Positions 8,595-16,819 of a stretch of 64,000 nt of DNA are shown here, piece after piece. A program made the translations under genes and the position numbers. The notes beneath the pieces were generated by a model. That model was not told the origin of the DNA. It saw nothing but the letters and a program-made list of their open reading frames with translations, and ran no database searches. Numbering within the stretch: position 1 is the stretch's first letter; every line of letters starts with the position of its first letter. This stretch comes from Streptomyces sp. AM 4-1-1. Lineage in GTDB: Bacteria > Actinomycetota > Actinomycetes > Streptomycetales > Streptomycetaceae. The stretch lies in the NCBI RefSeq assembly GCF_029167625.1, contig NZ_CP119145.1:186001-250000 (forward strand), in the 5' to 3' direction.

Positions 8595-11500
8595 GCCCGG
8601 TCCTCCGTTCCGGTCGTCGCCGTGATGCCCGCCCGGCGCCGGTAGTCGGCGACGAGTTCCGGCAGGGCCGGACCCCGGGGGCGGCGCCCCGGCCTGATGT
8701 CGGCGGTGAGCGCCTTGTCCTCCTGGATGAGGGCGTTGGGGTCGAGGGCGATGGCGACGAGTTCGTTGGCGGCGTCCCCGGTGGCGATCCCGTTGGGTCC
8801 CCAGTGGAACGGCAGACCGATCTGGTGGACCGTGCGGCCCTGGACGGTCAGCGGGGTGATCCGCCGGGTGACCATCACCCGCGCCTCGACGGCGTTGCGC
8901 GCGGTGATGATCGTCGCCCAGCCGCCGTGTTCGAGGCCGCGTTCGGTGGCGAGCTGCGGGGAGATCTCGCAGAAGAACTCCGGCTGCAGTTCGGCCAGGA
9001 AGGGGGTCCAGCGGCTCATGCCGCCCGCGGTGAAGTGCTCGGTGAGGCGGTGGGTGGTGACGACGTACGGGTAGACGTCGGCGCCGGGCTCGTTCCCGCT
9101 GGGGTGGTAGCGGTTGCCCTCCCTCGGGTGGAGCTTCCGGACCGGCGACCGCGACTGCTCCGGGTGGAGGGCACTGGTGAACGGCGAGTCCTGCGGTTCG
9201 TAGTGCGTGGGCAGCGGGCCGTCCTCCAGCCCGGCGGGCGCGTAGAGCCAGCCCTTTCCGTCGGCCTGCATGATGAACGGGTCGTCGCCGCGCAGCGCGT
9301 CGGGCCCGGTCGCGTCGTCGTCGGGCACGTGGTCGGGGGCCCGGTCCGGTACGAAGTCCGGGACGTCCCGGCCGGTCCAGCGGCCGTCGACCTCGTCCCA
9401 CCACACGTACGCCTTGCGGTCGCTCCACGGGGTGCCGTCGGGGGCCGCGGACGCGCGGTTGTAGAGGATACGGCGGTTGGCCGGCCAGGCCCACGCCCAT
9501 TCGGCGGCCACCCAGTCCTGTTCGCTCTGCGGCTTGCGGCGGGCGGCCTGGTTGACCCCGTCCGCGTACACCCCGCAGTAGATCCAGCAGCCGCAGGTGG
9601 TCGATCCGTCGTCCTTCAGCTCGGTGTACGCGGAGAGCGGGGCGCCGTCCGGACCGTGGCCGTTGATCTCGGCCAGCACGGCCGCGGCCACGGGTTCACG
9701 CAGCGGGCCGTCGACCGGGTAGTCCCAGGTCAGGTCCTGCAGCGGGCGGTCCATCGGGTCGGTGGAGGAGGCCAGCCGCTCCTTGATGCGGCGGCCCAGG
9801 TGGTACATGAACCACAGGTCGCTGCGGGCGTCCCCGGCCGGTTCGACGGCGGCGTGGTGCCATTGCAGCCAGCGGTTGGTGTTGGTGAAGGACCCGGACT
9901 TCTCGGTGTGCGCGGCGGCCGGGAAGAAGAACACCTCGGTACCGATCCGGTCGGTCTCCATCTCACCGGTCTCGATCTCCGGCCCGTCCTGCCACCAGGT
10001 CGCGGACTCGATGAGGGAGAAGTCGCGGACGACGAGCCAGTCCAGCTCAGCCATGCCGAGCCGTTGCAGCCGGGTGTTGGCGGAGCCGACCGCCGGGTTC
10101 TCCCCCATCAGGAAGTAGCCCTTGCAGATGCCGTCGAGCTGCGCCAGGACCGTTTCGTACGTCGCGTGGGAGCCGGTCAGCCGGGGCAGATGGTCGAAGC
10201 AGAAGTCGTTGTCGGCGGTGGCCGCCTCGCCGTAGTACGCCTTGAGCAGGCTGACGAAGTACGCCCGCATGTTCCCCCAGAAGCCCTTCTCGGTGCGGCT
10301 GGCCCGGATGAAGGCGTCCAGGTCCTCGTCGGGGTGGGCGTGCGGCATGGGCAGATAGCCGGGCAGCAGGTTGAACAGGGTCGGGATGTCGCTGGAGCCC
10401 TGGATCGAGGCGTGGCCGCGCAGCGCCTGGATGCCGCCGCCGGGCCGGCCGATGTTGCCCAGCAGGAGCTGGAGGACGCTGGCGGCCCGGATGTACTGGG
10501 AGCCGACCGAGTGCTGGGTCCATCCGACCGCGTAGGCGAAGGCGCTGGTGCGGTCGCGTCCCGAGTTCGAGGTCAGCGCGTCGCACACCTGGAGGAAGAG
10601 GTCGCGGGGGACTCCGCAGACGTCCTCGACCAGTTCGGGGGTGTAGCGGGCGTAGTGACGCCTGAGGACCTGGTAGACGCAGCGGGGGTGCTGGAGGGTC
10701 TCGTCGCGGGGGGCGCGTCCGGCGGTCTGGGCTCCGCCGGAGCCGTGGGCCTCGGAGCCGGCGGCGCCGTGCAGGTGGTCGTGCGTCCCGCTCTTCCCGG
10801 ACCGGTCCTCGTACTGCTGGTCGACGTCCCCGGCCGGTGCCTGGACCTCGGCGCCCTGGTACTGCCAGCTCTCCGGGTCGTACTGGTGCCGTTCGCGGTC
10901 CAGGCCGGAGAAGACCCCGTCGAGGTCCTCGGTGTCGCGGAAGTCCTCGCCGACCAGGGTGGCCGCGTTGGTGTAGGCGAGGACGTACTCGCGGAAGTCC
11001 TTCCCCTCGGTGAGGACGTGGTTGATGATGCCGCCGAGGAACGCGATGTCGCTGCCGGCCCGGATCGGCACGTGCAGGTCGGCCAGGGCGCTGGTGCGGG
11101 TGAAGCGCGGATCGACATGGATGACGCGCGCCCCGCGCGCCTTCGCCTCCATCACCCACTGGAAGCCGACCGGGTGGGCCTCGGCGAAGTTGGAGCCCTG
11201 GATGACGATGCAGTCGGAGTGCTGGAGGTCCTGCATGAAGGTGGTCGCCCCGCCGCGCCCGAACGAGGTGCCGAGTCCGGCGACGGTCGAGCTGTGGCAG
11301 ACCCTGGCCTGGTTCTCCACCTGCACCACGCCGAGCCCGGTGAACAGCTTCTTGATGAGGTAGTTCTCCTCGTTGTCGAGGGTGGCGCCGCCGAGGCTGG
11401 CGATGCCGAGCGTGCGTGCCGTACGCAGCCCCTCGTGCTCCCACTCCCATGTCCGGCGCCGGGTCTCGATCACCCGGTCGGCGACCATGTCCATGGCCGT

Positions 11501-11863
11501 CTCCAGGTCGAGCGGTTCCCAGTCGGCCGCGTAGGGGCGGCGGTGGAGGACCTGGTGGCGGCGGGACGAGCCGGTGGTGAGCTGGAGGGTGGCCGAGCCC
11601 TTGGGGCACAGCCTGCCCCGGCTGATCGGTGAGTCGGGATCGCCCTCGATCTGCACGACCCGGTCGTCCTTGACGTACACCTGCTGCCCGCAGCCGACCG
11701 CGCAGTACGGGCAGACGGACCGTACGACGCGGTCGGCGGTGTCGGTGCGCGGCCGGAGGTTCTCGGTGGGCGGCGACATCGCCGCGCGGCCCCTGCCCAG
11801 GCGGTCACCACCGGTCAGCTGTCGGTAGACCGGCCAGCGGCCGAGCGGATTCGGCACTCCCAT
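8591..11863 (-). CDS. Molybdenum formate dehydrogenase catalytic subunit (Cys-containing)
   Basis: 1090 residues; oxidises formate to CO2 at a bis-MGD molybdenum centre. The N-terminal 4Fe-4S motif is CPYCAVGC...LCPKGSA (51-88). The active-site segment NQARVCHSSTVAGLG has Cys where E. coli FdnG has selenocysteine, followed by the conserved His. The C-terminal molybdopterin dinucleotide-binding domain ends in FHWGPNGIATGDAANEL. No twin-arginine signal precedes the cluster, unlike periplasmic FdnG, so the active site should face the cytoplasm. ATG 11863 has GGAGG 6 nt upstream. First gene of a four-gene overlapping operon with ferredoxin and NrfD subunits. Confidence 0.94.
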   Translation of the reverse strand: MGVPNPLGRWPVYRQLTGGDRLGRGRAAMSPPTENLRPRTDTADRVVRSVCPYCAVGCGQQVYVKDDRVVQIEGDPDSPISRGRLCPKGSATLQLTTGSSRRHQVLHRRPYAADWEPLDLETAMDMVADRVIETRRRTWEWEHEGLRTARTLGIASLGGATLDNEENYLIKKLFTGLGVVQVENQARVCHSSTVAGLGTSFGRGGATTFMQDLQHSDCIVIQGSNFAEAHPVGFQWVMEAKARGARVIHVDPRFTRTSALADLHVPIRAGSDIAFLGGIINHVLTEGKDFREYVLAYTNAATLVGEDFRDTEDLDGVFSGLDRERHQYDPESWQYQGAEVQAPAGDVDQQYEDRSGKSGTHDHLHGAAGSEAHGSGGAQTAGRAPRDETLQHPRCVYQVLRRHYARYTPELVEDVCGVPRDLFLQVCDALTSNSGRDRTSAFAYAVGWTQHSVGSQYIRAASVLQLLLGNIGRPGGGIQALRGHASIQGSSDIPTLFNLLPGYLPMPHAHPDEDLDAFIRASRTEKGFWGNMRAYFVSLLKAYYGEAATADNDFCFDHLPRLTGSHATYETVLAQLDGICKGYFLMGENPAVGSANTRLQRLGMAELDWLVVRDFSLIESATWWQDGPEIETGEMETDRIGTEVFFFPAAAHTEKSGSFTNTNRWLQWHHAAVEPAGDARSDLWFMYHLGRRIKERLASSTDPMDRPLQDLTWDYPVDGPLREPVAAAVLAEINGHGPDGAPLSAYTELKDDGSTTCGCWIYCGVYADGVNQAARRKPQSEQDWVAAEWAWAWPANRRILYNRASAAPDGTPWSDRKAYVWWDEVDGRWTGRDVPDFVPDRAPDHVPDDDATGPDALRGDDPFIMQADGKGWLYAPAGLEDGPLPTHYEPQDSPFTSALHPEQSRSPVRKLHPREGNRYHPSGNEPGADVYPYVVTTHRLTEHFTAGGMSRWTPFLAELQPEFFCEISPQLATERGLEHGGWATIITARNAVEARVMVTRRITPLTVQGRTVHQIGLPFHWGPNGIATGDAANELVAIALDPNALIQEDKALTADIRPGRRPRGPALPELVADYRRRAGITATTGTEDRA

Positions 11864-12056
11864 CGCGTCCTCCAGCGATTCGCGGATTCTCTACAGGCTC
11901 ACCCCGCGGCTGGGTGTCTGCGACACGGAGCGGTCCGTCGGTGGCCGCCCTCCGGAGCCGCGGACGGCCGGCCGGGTCCGTCCCGGCCCGGCCGGTCCGG
12001 CAGAGGCTGAGGGGCCGCGTACCCGCTCGGGGGAGCTGAAACCTGTCCGAAGCCCC

Positions 12057-13043
12057 TCAGAGTTCGCGCAGGGCCGGAAGGAGAGTCCGCTGCGCCCATT
12101 CGAGGAACGGCCGCTGGTGGTCGCCGCCGATCTGGACCAGTGCGATCTCCGTGAAGCCCGCGTCGCTGTAGGCGCGTACGGCGTCGACGAACGCGTCCAC
12201 GTCGTCGCCGCACGGGACCGCGTCCGCGATGTCGTCCCGGCGGACGAGTTCCGTCGCCTGGGCGAAGCTCGAAGGGCCGGGGAGCTCCGAGTTGACCTTC
12301 CAGCCGCCTACGGACCAGCGGAACTGGTCGTGGGCCCGCGCGATCGCGGCGTCCCGGTCGGTGTCGTAACAGACCGGCAGCTGACCGACCCGGGGCTTCC
12401 CCGAGCCGCCGTGCCGGTCGAAGGCGGCCAGCAGCTCCTGCTCGGGTTCGGTCGCGATGACGAGGTCCGCGTGCTTTCCGGCGATCTCGCAGGACCGCTC
12501 CCCCGACACGGCGACGCCGATGGGCGGCGGCGCTTCGGGCAGGTCCCACAGCTTGGCGTTCTCCACGTCGAAGTGGGCGCCGTGGTGGTTGACGTATCCG
12601 CCGCCGAAGAGGGCCCGGATGATCTCCACGGCCTCCTCCAGCATCTCCAGCCGGACATGGGGCGACGGCCAGCCGGCCCCGACCACGTGCTCGTTGAGGT
12701 TCTCGCCGGACCCGAGTCCGAGCCGGAAGCGCCCCTCGGAGAGGAGTTGCAGCGTCGCCGCCTTCTGCGCCACCACCGCCGGGTGGTAGCGGGTGGTCGG
12801 GCAGGTCACGTACGTCATCAGCGGGATCGTGGTCGTCGCCTGGGCCGCCGCTCCCAGGACGGTCCACGCATACGGGGCGTGCCCCTGGGAACTCAGCCAG
12901 GGGAAGTAGTGGTCCGAGGTGACGGAGAAGTCGAAACCCGCCCGTTCCGCGCCCACCACGTCCTCGACGAGTGCGCGGGGCCCGGACTGCTCGGTCATCA
13001 TCGTGTAGCCGATTTGCACCATGCGAAACGCTTTTCCGATCAT
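12057..13043 (-). CDS. LLM-class F420-dependent oxidoreductase (G6PDH-like family)
   Basis: 328 residues, a TIM-barrel flavin/F420 luciferase-like monooxygenase fold. Hallmarks are VQIGYTMMTEQ (strand 1), FDFSVTSDHYFPW, the GLGSGENLNEHVVG loop that contacts F420, and GVAVSGERSCEIAGKHADLVIATEP. It is close to the F420-dependent glucose-6-phosphate dehydrogenase-related group common in actinobacteria; the substrate is unknown. ATG 13043 has GGGGAG directly abutting it, so ATG 13022 (MVQIGYT) may be the real start. It stands alone, 190 bp upstream of the formate dehydrogenase operon on the same strand. Confidence 0.88.
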   Translation of the reverse strand: MIGKAFRMVQIGYTMMTEQSGPRALVEDVVGAERAGFDFSVTSDHYFPWLSSQGHAPYAWTVLGAAAQATTTIPLMTYVTCPTTRYHPAVVAQKAATLQLLSEGRFRLGLGSGENLNEHVVGAGWPSPHVRLEMLEEAVEIIRALFGGGYVNHHGAHFDVENAKLWDLPEAPPPIGVAVSGERSCEIAGKHADLVIATEPEQELLAAFDRHGGSGKPRVGQLPVCYDTDRDAAIARAHDQFRWSVGGWKVNSELPGPSSFAQATELVRRDDIADAVPCGDDVDAFVDAVRAYSDAGFTEIALVQIGGDHQRPFLEWAQRTLLPALREL

Positions 13044-13110
13044 CTCCCCTTAAAACATGAATTCGACGCAATGGCCGAGTGACACCCTTCCCCCGGGGTA
13101 TCCGGCTTGC

Positions 13111-13464
13111 ATGGATGTATCGAACAGAGCCCTCGCGTCCCCGGCCGTCGAACTCGCCCTGGGACGCAGCACGCTGGGGGCGGTGCTGGGCATCATCGGA
13201 GTGGTCCTGGTGGGCACGCTGATCGGAGCGGTCTGGCTGGGGAGGCGGCGCCGGGCCCAGGAGTTGCCGGCGCCCCGGCCGGACGAACAGCCGCCCCGGC
13301 CGGACCACCGCGCCCATATCGAGGAGCGCGACGTCCACGGCGACGACGCCTTCCCGGCGGACGGCAAGGGGCTCTCCCCGTACGAGCTGGGTGATCACGG
13401 CAACGAGACCATCCGGCACGCCGACGACACGACGCCTCCCCGGGACGACGGGACGCGCGACTGA
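13111..13464 (+). CDS. DUF6479-type single-pass membrane protein
   Basis: 117 residues. One N-terminal membrane helix (LGAVLGIIGVVLVGTLIGAVWLG, residues ~20-42) is followed by a basic stop-transfer run and a charged, proline-rich cytoplasmic tail. The tail has the PDEQPPRP and GLSPYELGDHGN features common to Streptomyces DUF6479 proteins. Function is unknown. It is divergent from the F420 oxidoreductase with only 67 bp between starts. Confidence 0.7.
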   Translation: MDVSNRALASPAVELALGRSTLGAVLGIIGVVLVGTLIGAVWLGRRRRAQELPAPRPDEQPPRPDHRAHIEERDVHGDDAFPADGKGLSPYELGDHGNETIRHADDTTPPRDDGTRD

Positions 13465-13581
13465 CCGCACCGGCCGCACGCCCCGCGCGGGGTTCCGGCC
13501 GGTCGCGGCGCTCCGGCGCCTCGCCCGGCACCGGTCCACGGCGTCTCGTCAGGCACCGATCCGCACATCATCCAGGGGGCC

Positions 13582-14499
13582 GTGGTGGACCACGCGCAGT
13601 CCGATCGGAAGACCCGGGTCACCGTCCTGGTGGCGCTGGCGGCGAATCTGCTGATCGCGGTGGCGAAGGCGGTCGGCGGTCTCTTCTCGGGGTCCCCCGC
13701 GCTGCTCTCCGAGGCGGCTCACTCGGTCGCGGACAGCATGAACGAGATCTTCCTGCTGACCGCGCTCAGCCGAAGCCGTCGGCCGGCCGACGTCCGTCAT
13801 CCGTTCGGCTACGGCATGGAGCGCTACTTCTGGTCGTTGCTCGCCGCCGTCGGGATCTTCGTCATGGGTGGCTGCTTCTCGTTCTTCCAGGGCTTCGAGG
13901 CGTTCCGCAGTGACAAGCAGGAGTCCCCGACCGGCTACACCGCAGGACTGATCGTGCTGGGCGTCGCTCTGCTCGCCGAGGGCAGCTCGCTGGTCCGCGC
14001 CCTGCTCCAGGCGCGGGCCGAGGGCAGCGGGGTCCGCGATCCGGCGCTGCGCACCGTCATCGCCGAGGACAGCACAGCCGTCCTCGGTGTCGTCCTGGCC
14101 ATGGCGGGCATGTCACTCCACTGGGCCACGGGCGATGTGGCCTGGGAGGCGTCCGCCTCGCTCGGCATCGGACTGCTGCTGGTGTTCGTCGCGTTCCGGC
14201 TCGGCCGGGACGCCCGTGACCAGCTGATCGGCGAGTCGGTCGCTCCGGAACTGCGTGATCACATCCGTGAACTCCTGGACGAGCAGCCGGAGATCGACAA
14301 TGTGGCGGCCCTGCTCACCATGCGGCTGGGCCTGGACTCGGTGCTGGTGGCGGCCCGGGTGGACCTCGCTCCCGGTATCGACAGCGAAGAGGTCGAGCAG
14401 GTCTGCGTACGGATCAAGGAGGCCGTCGTCGAGAAGTGGCCGGAGGCCGACCACGTCTTCCTCGACATCACGAACGCGCCGCCGCACGGCGGTGTCTGA
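13582..14499 (+). CDS. Cation diffusion facilitator family metal transporter
   Basis: 305 residues, usual CDF length. The membrane domain has about six helices, with the metal-site motif SEAAHSVADSMNE on helix 2 and HPFGYGMERYFW at helix 3. The C-terminal soluble domain (residues ~210-300) ends in HVFLDITNAPP and is the usual metal-sensing dimer domain. It exports divalent metal (Zn, Mn or Fe class) in exchange for protons; the metal cannot be assigned. Start GTG 13582 or GTG 13585, with AGGGGG just upstream. Confidence 0.9.
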   Translation: MVDHAQSDRKTRVTVLVALAANLLIAVAKAVGGLFSGSPALLSEAAHSVADSMNEIFLLTALSRSRRPADVRHPFGYGMERYFWSLLAAVGIFVMGGCFSFFQGFEAFRSDKQESPTGYTAGLIVLGVALLAEGSSLVRALLQARAEGSGVRDPALRTVIAEDSTAVLGVVLAMAGMSLHWATGDVAWEASASLGIGLLLVFVAFRLGRDARDQLIGESVAPELRDHIRELLDEQPEIDNVAALLTMRLGLDSVLVAARVDLAPGIDSEEVEQVCVRIKEAVVEKWPEADHVFLDITNAPPHGGV

Positions 14500-14622
14500 G
14501 CGGACGGGTGCCGCCCCGGCAGGTGTTGCGGCGACGCCCGCCCCACCCGAGGCTGGAAAGGGACGCCACCGCCGTCCGACCGCGTACATTCAGCGCTCCG
14601 ACCCCACGGAGGCAGTTCGACC

Positions 14623-15447
14623 ATGACCGGACGAAGCGAACCGAAGGCTTCCGCGGCGACCCCCTTGACCGGAGCGTCCGCACCCTGCTGGGTCAATCTG
14701 ATGACCAGGGACCTGGCGGCGGCCCAGCGGTTCTACGGTTCCGTGCTCGGCTGGACGTTCCGCCCGACCAGGCTGGGTGACGAATTCGCGGTGGCCCGCC
14801 GTGACGGTGTGCCCGTCGCGGGGATCGGCGCGGTGGCGACCGCCTACCAGGTCGCCGTGGCCTGGACCCCGTACTTCGCGGTGGCGGACGCGGATGTGGC
14901 GGCCTCCCGCATCCGGGAGCGCAGCGGCACGGTGGCCGTGGGCCCGCTCGCGCTCGGCAAGGGACGCGGCGCGCTGGCGTCGGACCGCCAGGGAGCGGTG
15001 TTCGGCATCTGGGAGCGGACCGGGGCCGCCACGTCGCCGCCCGCCGCGGACGACCAGTCGCACGCCTGGCTGCGGCTGCGCACCAGGGACACCTTCGACG
15101 CGGCGATCTTCTACGGCGAGGTGCTGGGCTGGGCGAGCGACCGCCCCGGCGCCTGCGAGGTCTCGTACGTGCGGGACGAGGTCGTCGTGGTCTGCGCCGG
15201 GCGGCAGCTGGCCCGGATCAGCTCCGGCGCGGTCGAGGCGGCCGGTGACCCGATGGTGCGCCCGCGCTGGCAGGTCCACTTCCCCGTCGACGACGTGGCG
15301 GCGGTGTCGGCGGCGGCCCGCGAGCACGGCGGCACGGTGATCGAACGGCGGCCCCTCGCGCAGGGCACGCAGGCGACCCTGCGCGACCCGGACGGCGGCC
15401 TCTTCACCGTCACCGACGTCCCGAACCCCACCGTGCTCACGGACTGA
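14623..15447 (+). CDS. VOC (glyoxalase-fold) family protein with two domains
   Basis: 274 residues. Two tandem VOC domains (residues ~20-135 and ~145-270), each with the F-Y-x-x-V-L-G-W signature (RFYGSVLGWTF and IFYGEVLGWAS). Metal-binding residues are not obviously conserved in both halves. Members of this family include dioxygenases, glyoxalases and antibiotic-binding proteins, so the function is open. ATG 14623 has GGAGG 9 nt upstream. The stop codon is inside a tandem hairpin repeat. Confidence 0.85.
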   Translation: MTGRSEPKASAATPLTGASAPCWVNLMTRDLAAAQRFYGSVLGWTFRPTRLGDEFAVARRDGVPVAGIGAVATAYQVAVAWTPYFAVADADVAASRIRERSGTVAVGPLALGKGRGALASDRQGAVFGIWERTGAATSPPAADDQSHAWLRLRTRDTFDAAIFYGEVLGWASDRPGACEVSYVRDEVVVVCAGRQLARISSGAVEAAGDPMVRPRWQVHFPVDDVAAVSAAAREHGGTVIERRPLAQGTQATLRDPDGGLFTVTDVPNPTVLTD

Positions 15448-15523
15448 CACCCCACCGTGCTCACGGACTGACACCGCACGGTCCTCACGGACCGGCATCT
15501 CGCGGTCCTCGCGGACCGGCACC
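15428..15523. repeat. Four tandem 24-bp repeats, each a short hairpin
   Basis: Units at 15428-15451, 15452-15475, 15476-15499 and 15500-15523. The first two are identical; units 3 and 4 diverge together. Each contains an inverted repeat (CCGTG-CT-CACGG in units 1-2, GGTCC/GGACC in units 3-4), and the sequence changes keep the pairing. The array begins inside the last codons of the VOC gene and faces a convergent gene, so it may serve as a bidirectional terminator. Confidence 0.75.
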
Positions 15524-15621
15524 GCGCGCCGGAGAGCTGTTCCGGGGGTGAGGGGCCGCTGTCCCGGGACCGGTTCCGCGCGGCGTTCGGCCGACGGGCC
15601 CTGGCCGGTTCCGCACGGCGA

Positions 15622-16137
15622 TCAGTCGTCGTCGCCGTTCCCGGAGCGGGCCAGTGCCCAGGCCGGGAACACGAACCAGCACACGACGAACCACAGCGCC
15701 ATGCCGCCGACCAGCCAGAGGGCGAGGGTGTTGTGCAGCGCCACCCGCATGATGAGCAGCAGGGTCGAGCACATCGTGCAGAGGAGCAGCACGAGTCCGA
15801 GGACGGTCAGCCGCGACGCCCAGATGACGGTCTGCGGTTTCATGCGGCGACCGGTCAGCAACCGGTGGTACGACACCGGTGCGATCAGCGCGGCGGCCGT
15901 GGCCGAGCCGAGGATCACGGTGACGACGTAGATGGTGAGATCGGCCGGCGCCAGATCGGCGAAGCGGGACTGGAACACGACGGCGAGCAGAAAACCGAAG
16001 AGGATCTGCACACCGGTCTGGGCGACGCGCAGTTCCTGGAGCAGTTCGGTCCACTGGCGGTCGGCACGCTCCTCCGCCGTTTCCTGCCGGCCGTTGCCAC
16101 CGTCGCGGGATATGTCCATGGGGGATCTCGGGCTCAC
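15622..16137 (-). CDS. DUF6328 family membrane protein
   Basis: 171 residues (GTG 16137; ATG 16119 is an alternative). The N-terminal RQETAEERADRQWTELLQELR segment followed by VAQTGVQILFGFLL is typical of DUF6328 proteins of actinobacteria. Four hydrophobic segments are at residues ~45-65, 70-95, 110-130 and 135-160. Function is unknown. It is convergent with the VOC gene and separated from it by the hairpin repeats. Confidence 0.8.
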   Translation of the reverse strand: MSPRSPMDISRDGGNGRQETAEERADRQWTELLQELRVAQTGVQILFGFLLAVVFQSRFADLAPADLTIYVVTVILGSATAAALIAPVSYHRLLTGRRMKPQTVIWASRLTVLGLVLLLCTMCSTLLLIMRVALHNTLALWLVGGMALWFVVCWFVFPAWALARSGNGDDD

Positions 16138-16274
16138 CGTAATGCCTCGCTCTCGGCGTACGCGGAGTACTCCGCGTTCCCTGCCCGGTCACCGTTGAAC
16201 CTCCGGGGCACGACGTCCTCGCGCCCCCTTCCCCCTCCCTTCCCTCCGTCCCTTCCGCCGGGAGCGGTGGTGTC

Positions 16275-16670
16275 TCAGGAGGGGCGGAGCCGGCCGCGCA
16301 GGGTGTCGGCGAACTCCTCGGCCCGCGACAGCTGGGTCCGCAGATGCGCCACCCGCTCCGCGGCGGCCCGTTCGAAGTGGCGTACCCGCTCCAGCAGCGC
16401 CGCCCGTTCGGCCCCGGTGACCGGGTCGCCGGAGTCCAGGCGGTCGGTGGCCGCGAGCAGGTCGCGCATCTCGTCGAGCGTGAACCCCAGCGGCTTCATG
16501 CGCCGGATGAGCATGAGGCGGGCGACATCGTCCTCGGTGTAGAGCCGGAAACCGCCCTGGGAGCGGGCCGAGGGCGTGACCAGCCCGGCCTCGTCGTAGT
16601 GCCGGATCGTCCGCAGCGACAGCTCGGTCCGCGCGGCGACCTCACCGATCCGCAGATGCGCGTCGCTCAT
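16275..16670 (-). CDS. MerR family transcriptional regulator
   Basis: 131 residues. The N-terminal winged helix-turn-helix has the classic MerR pattern (LRIGEVAARTELSLRTIRHY, GGFRLYTEDDVARL), followed by a dimerisation coiled coil at ~80-120. There is no cysteine in the C-terminal part, so it is not a typical metal or redox sensor. ATG 16670 follows GGGGAG. It is divergent from sulP; a perfect 9-bp inverted repeat in the gap is its probable operator. Confidence 0.92.
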   Translation of the reverse strand: MSDAHLRIGEVAARTELSLRTIRHYDEAGLVTPSARSQGGFRLYTEDDVARLMLIRRMKPLGFTLDEMRDLLAATDRLDSGDPVTGAERAALLERVRHFERAAAERVAHLRTQLSRAEEFADTLRGRLRPS

Positions 16671-16777
16671 GTCCGTCCACTCCCCGCGTTCCCGCTTCCC
16701 CCACGAACCTTGTGGCTCGCGGCGGGCCCTGAGACCTCGGTGTCTTCCGAAGAGATCTCGTGACTCGACGGCTCGGT

Positions 16778-16801
16778 CTCTACCCTAACGTCAGGGTAGA
16801 G
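16778..16801. promoter_or_regulatory. MerR-type operator overlapping the sulP promoter
   Basis: A perfect inverted repeat CTCTACCCT / AGGGTAGAG with a 6-bp centre (AACGTC). TAGAGT at 16797-16802 would serve as the sulP -10 element, so the palindrome sits in the promoter spacer, as in MerR-controlled promoters. The clearly intergenic role of this palindrome also argues against the longer sulP frame that starts at 16760. Confidence 0.7.
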
Positions 16802-16819
16802 TCCGGGTTTCCCGCATCC

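Noticed and set aside
8804..11632. A 942-codon plus-strand open frame
   Set aside because: It lies wholly antisense to the formate dehydrogenase catalytic gene, with composition set by that gene's third-codon bias and no domain motif.
16760..16819. Extended N-terminus of the SulP transporter from GTG 16760
   Set aside because: The extension overlaps the palindromic operator and -10 element and has no similarity to SulP N-termini.
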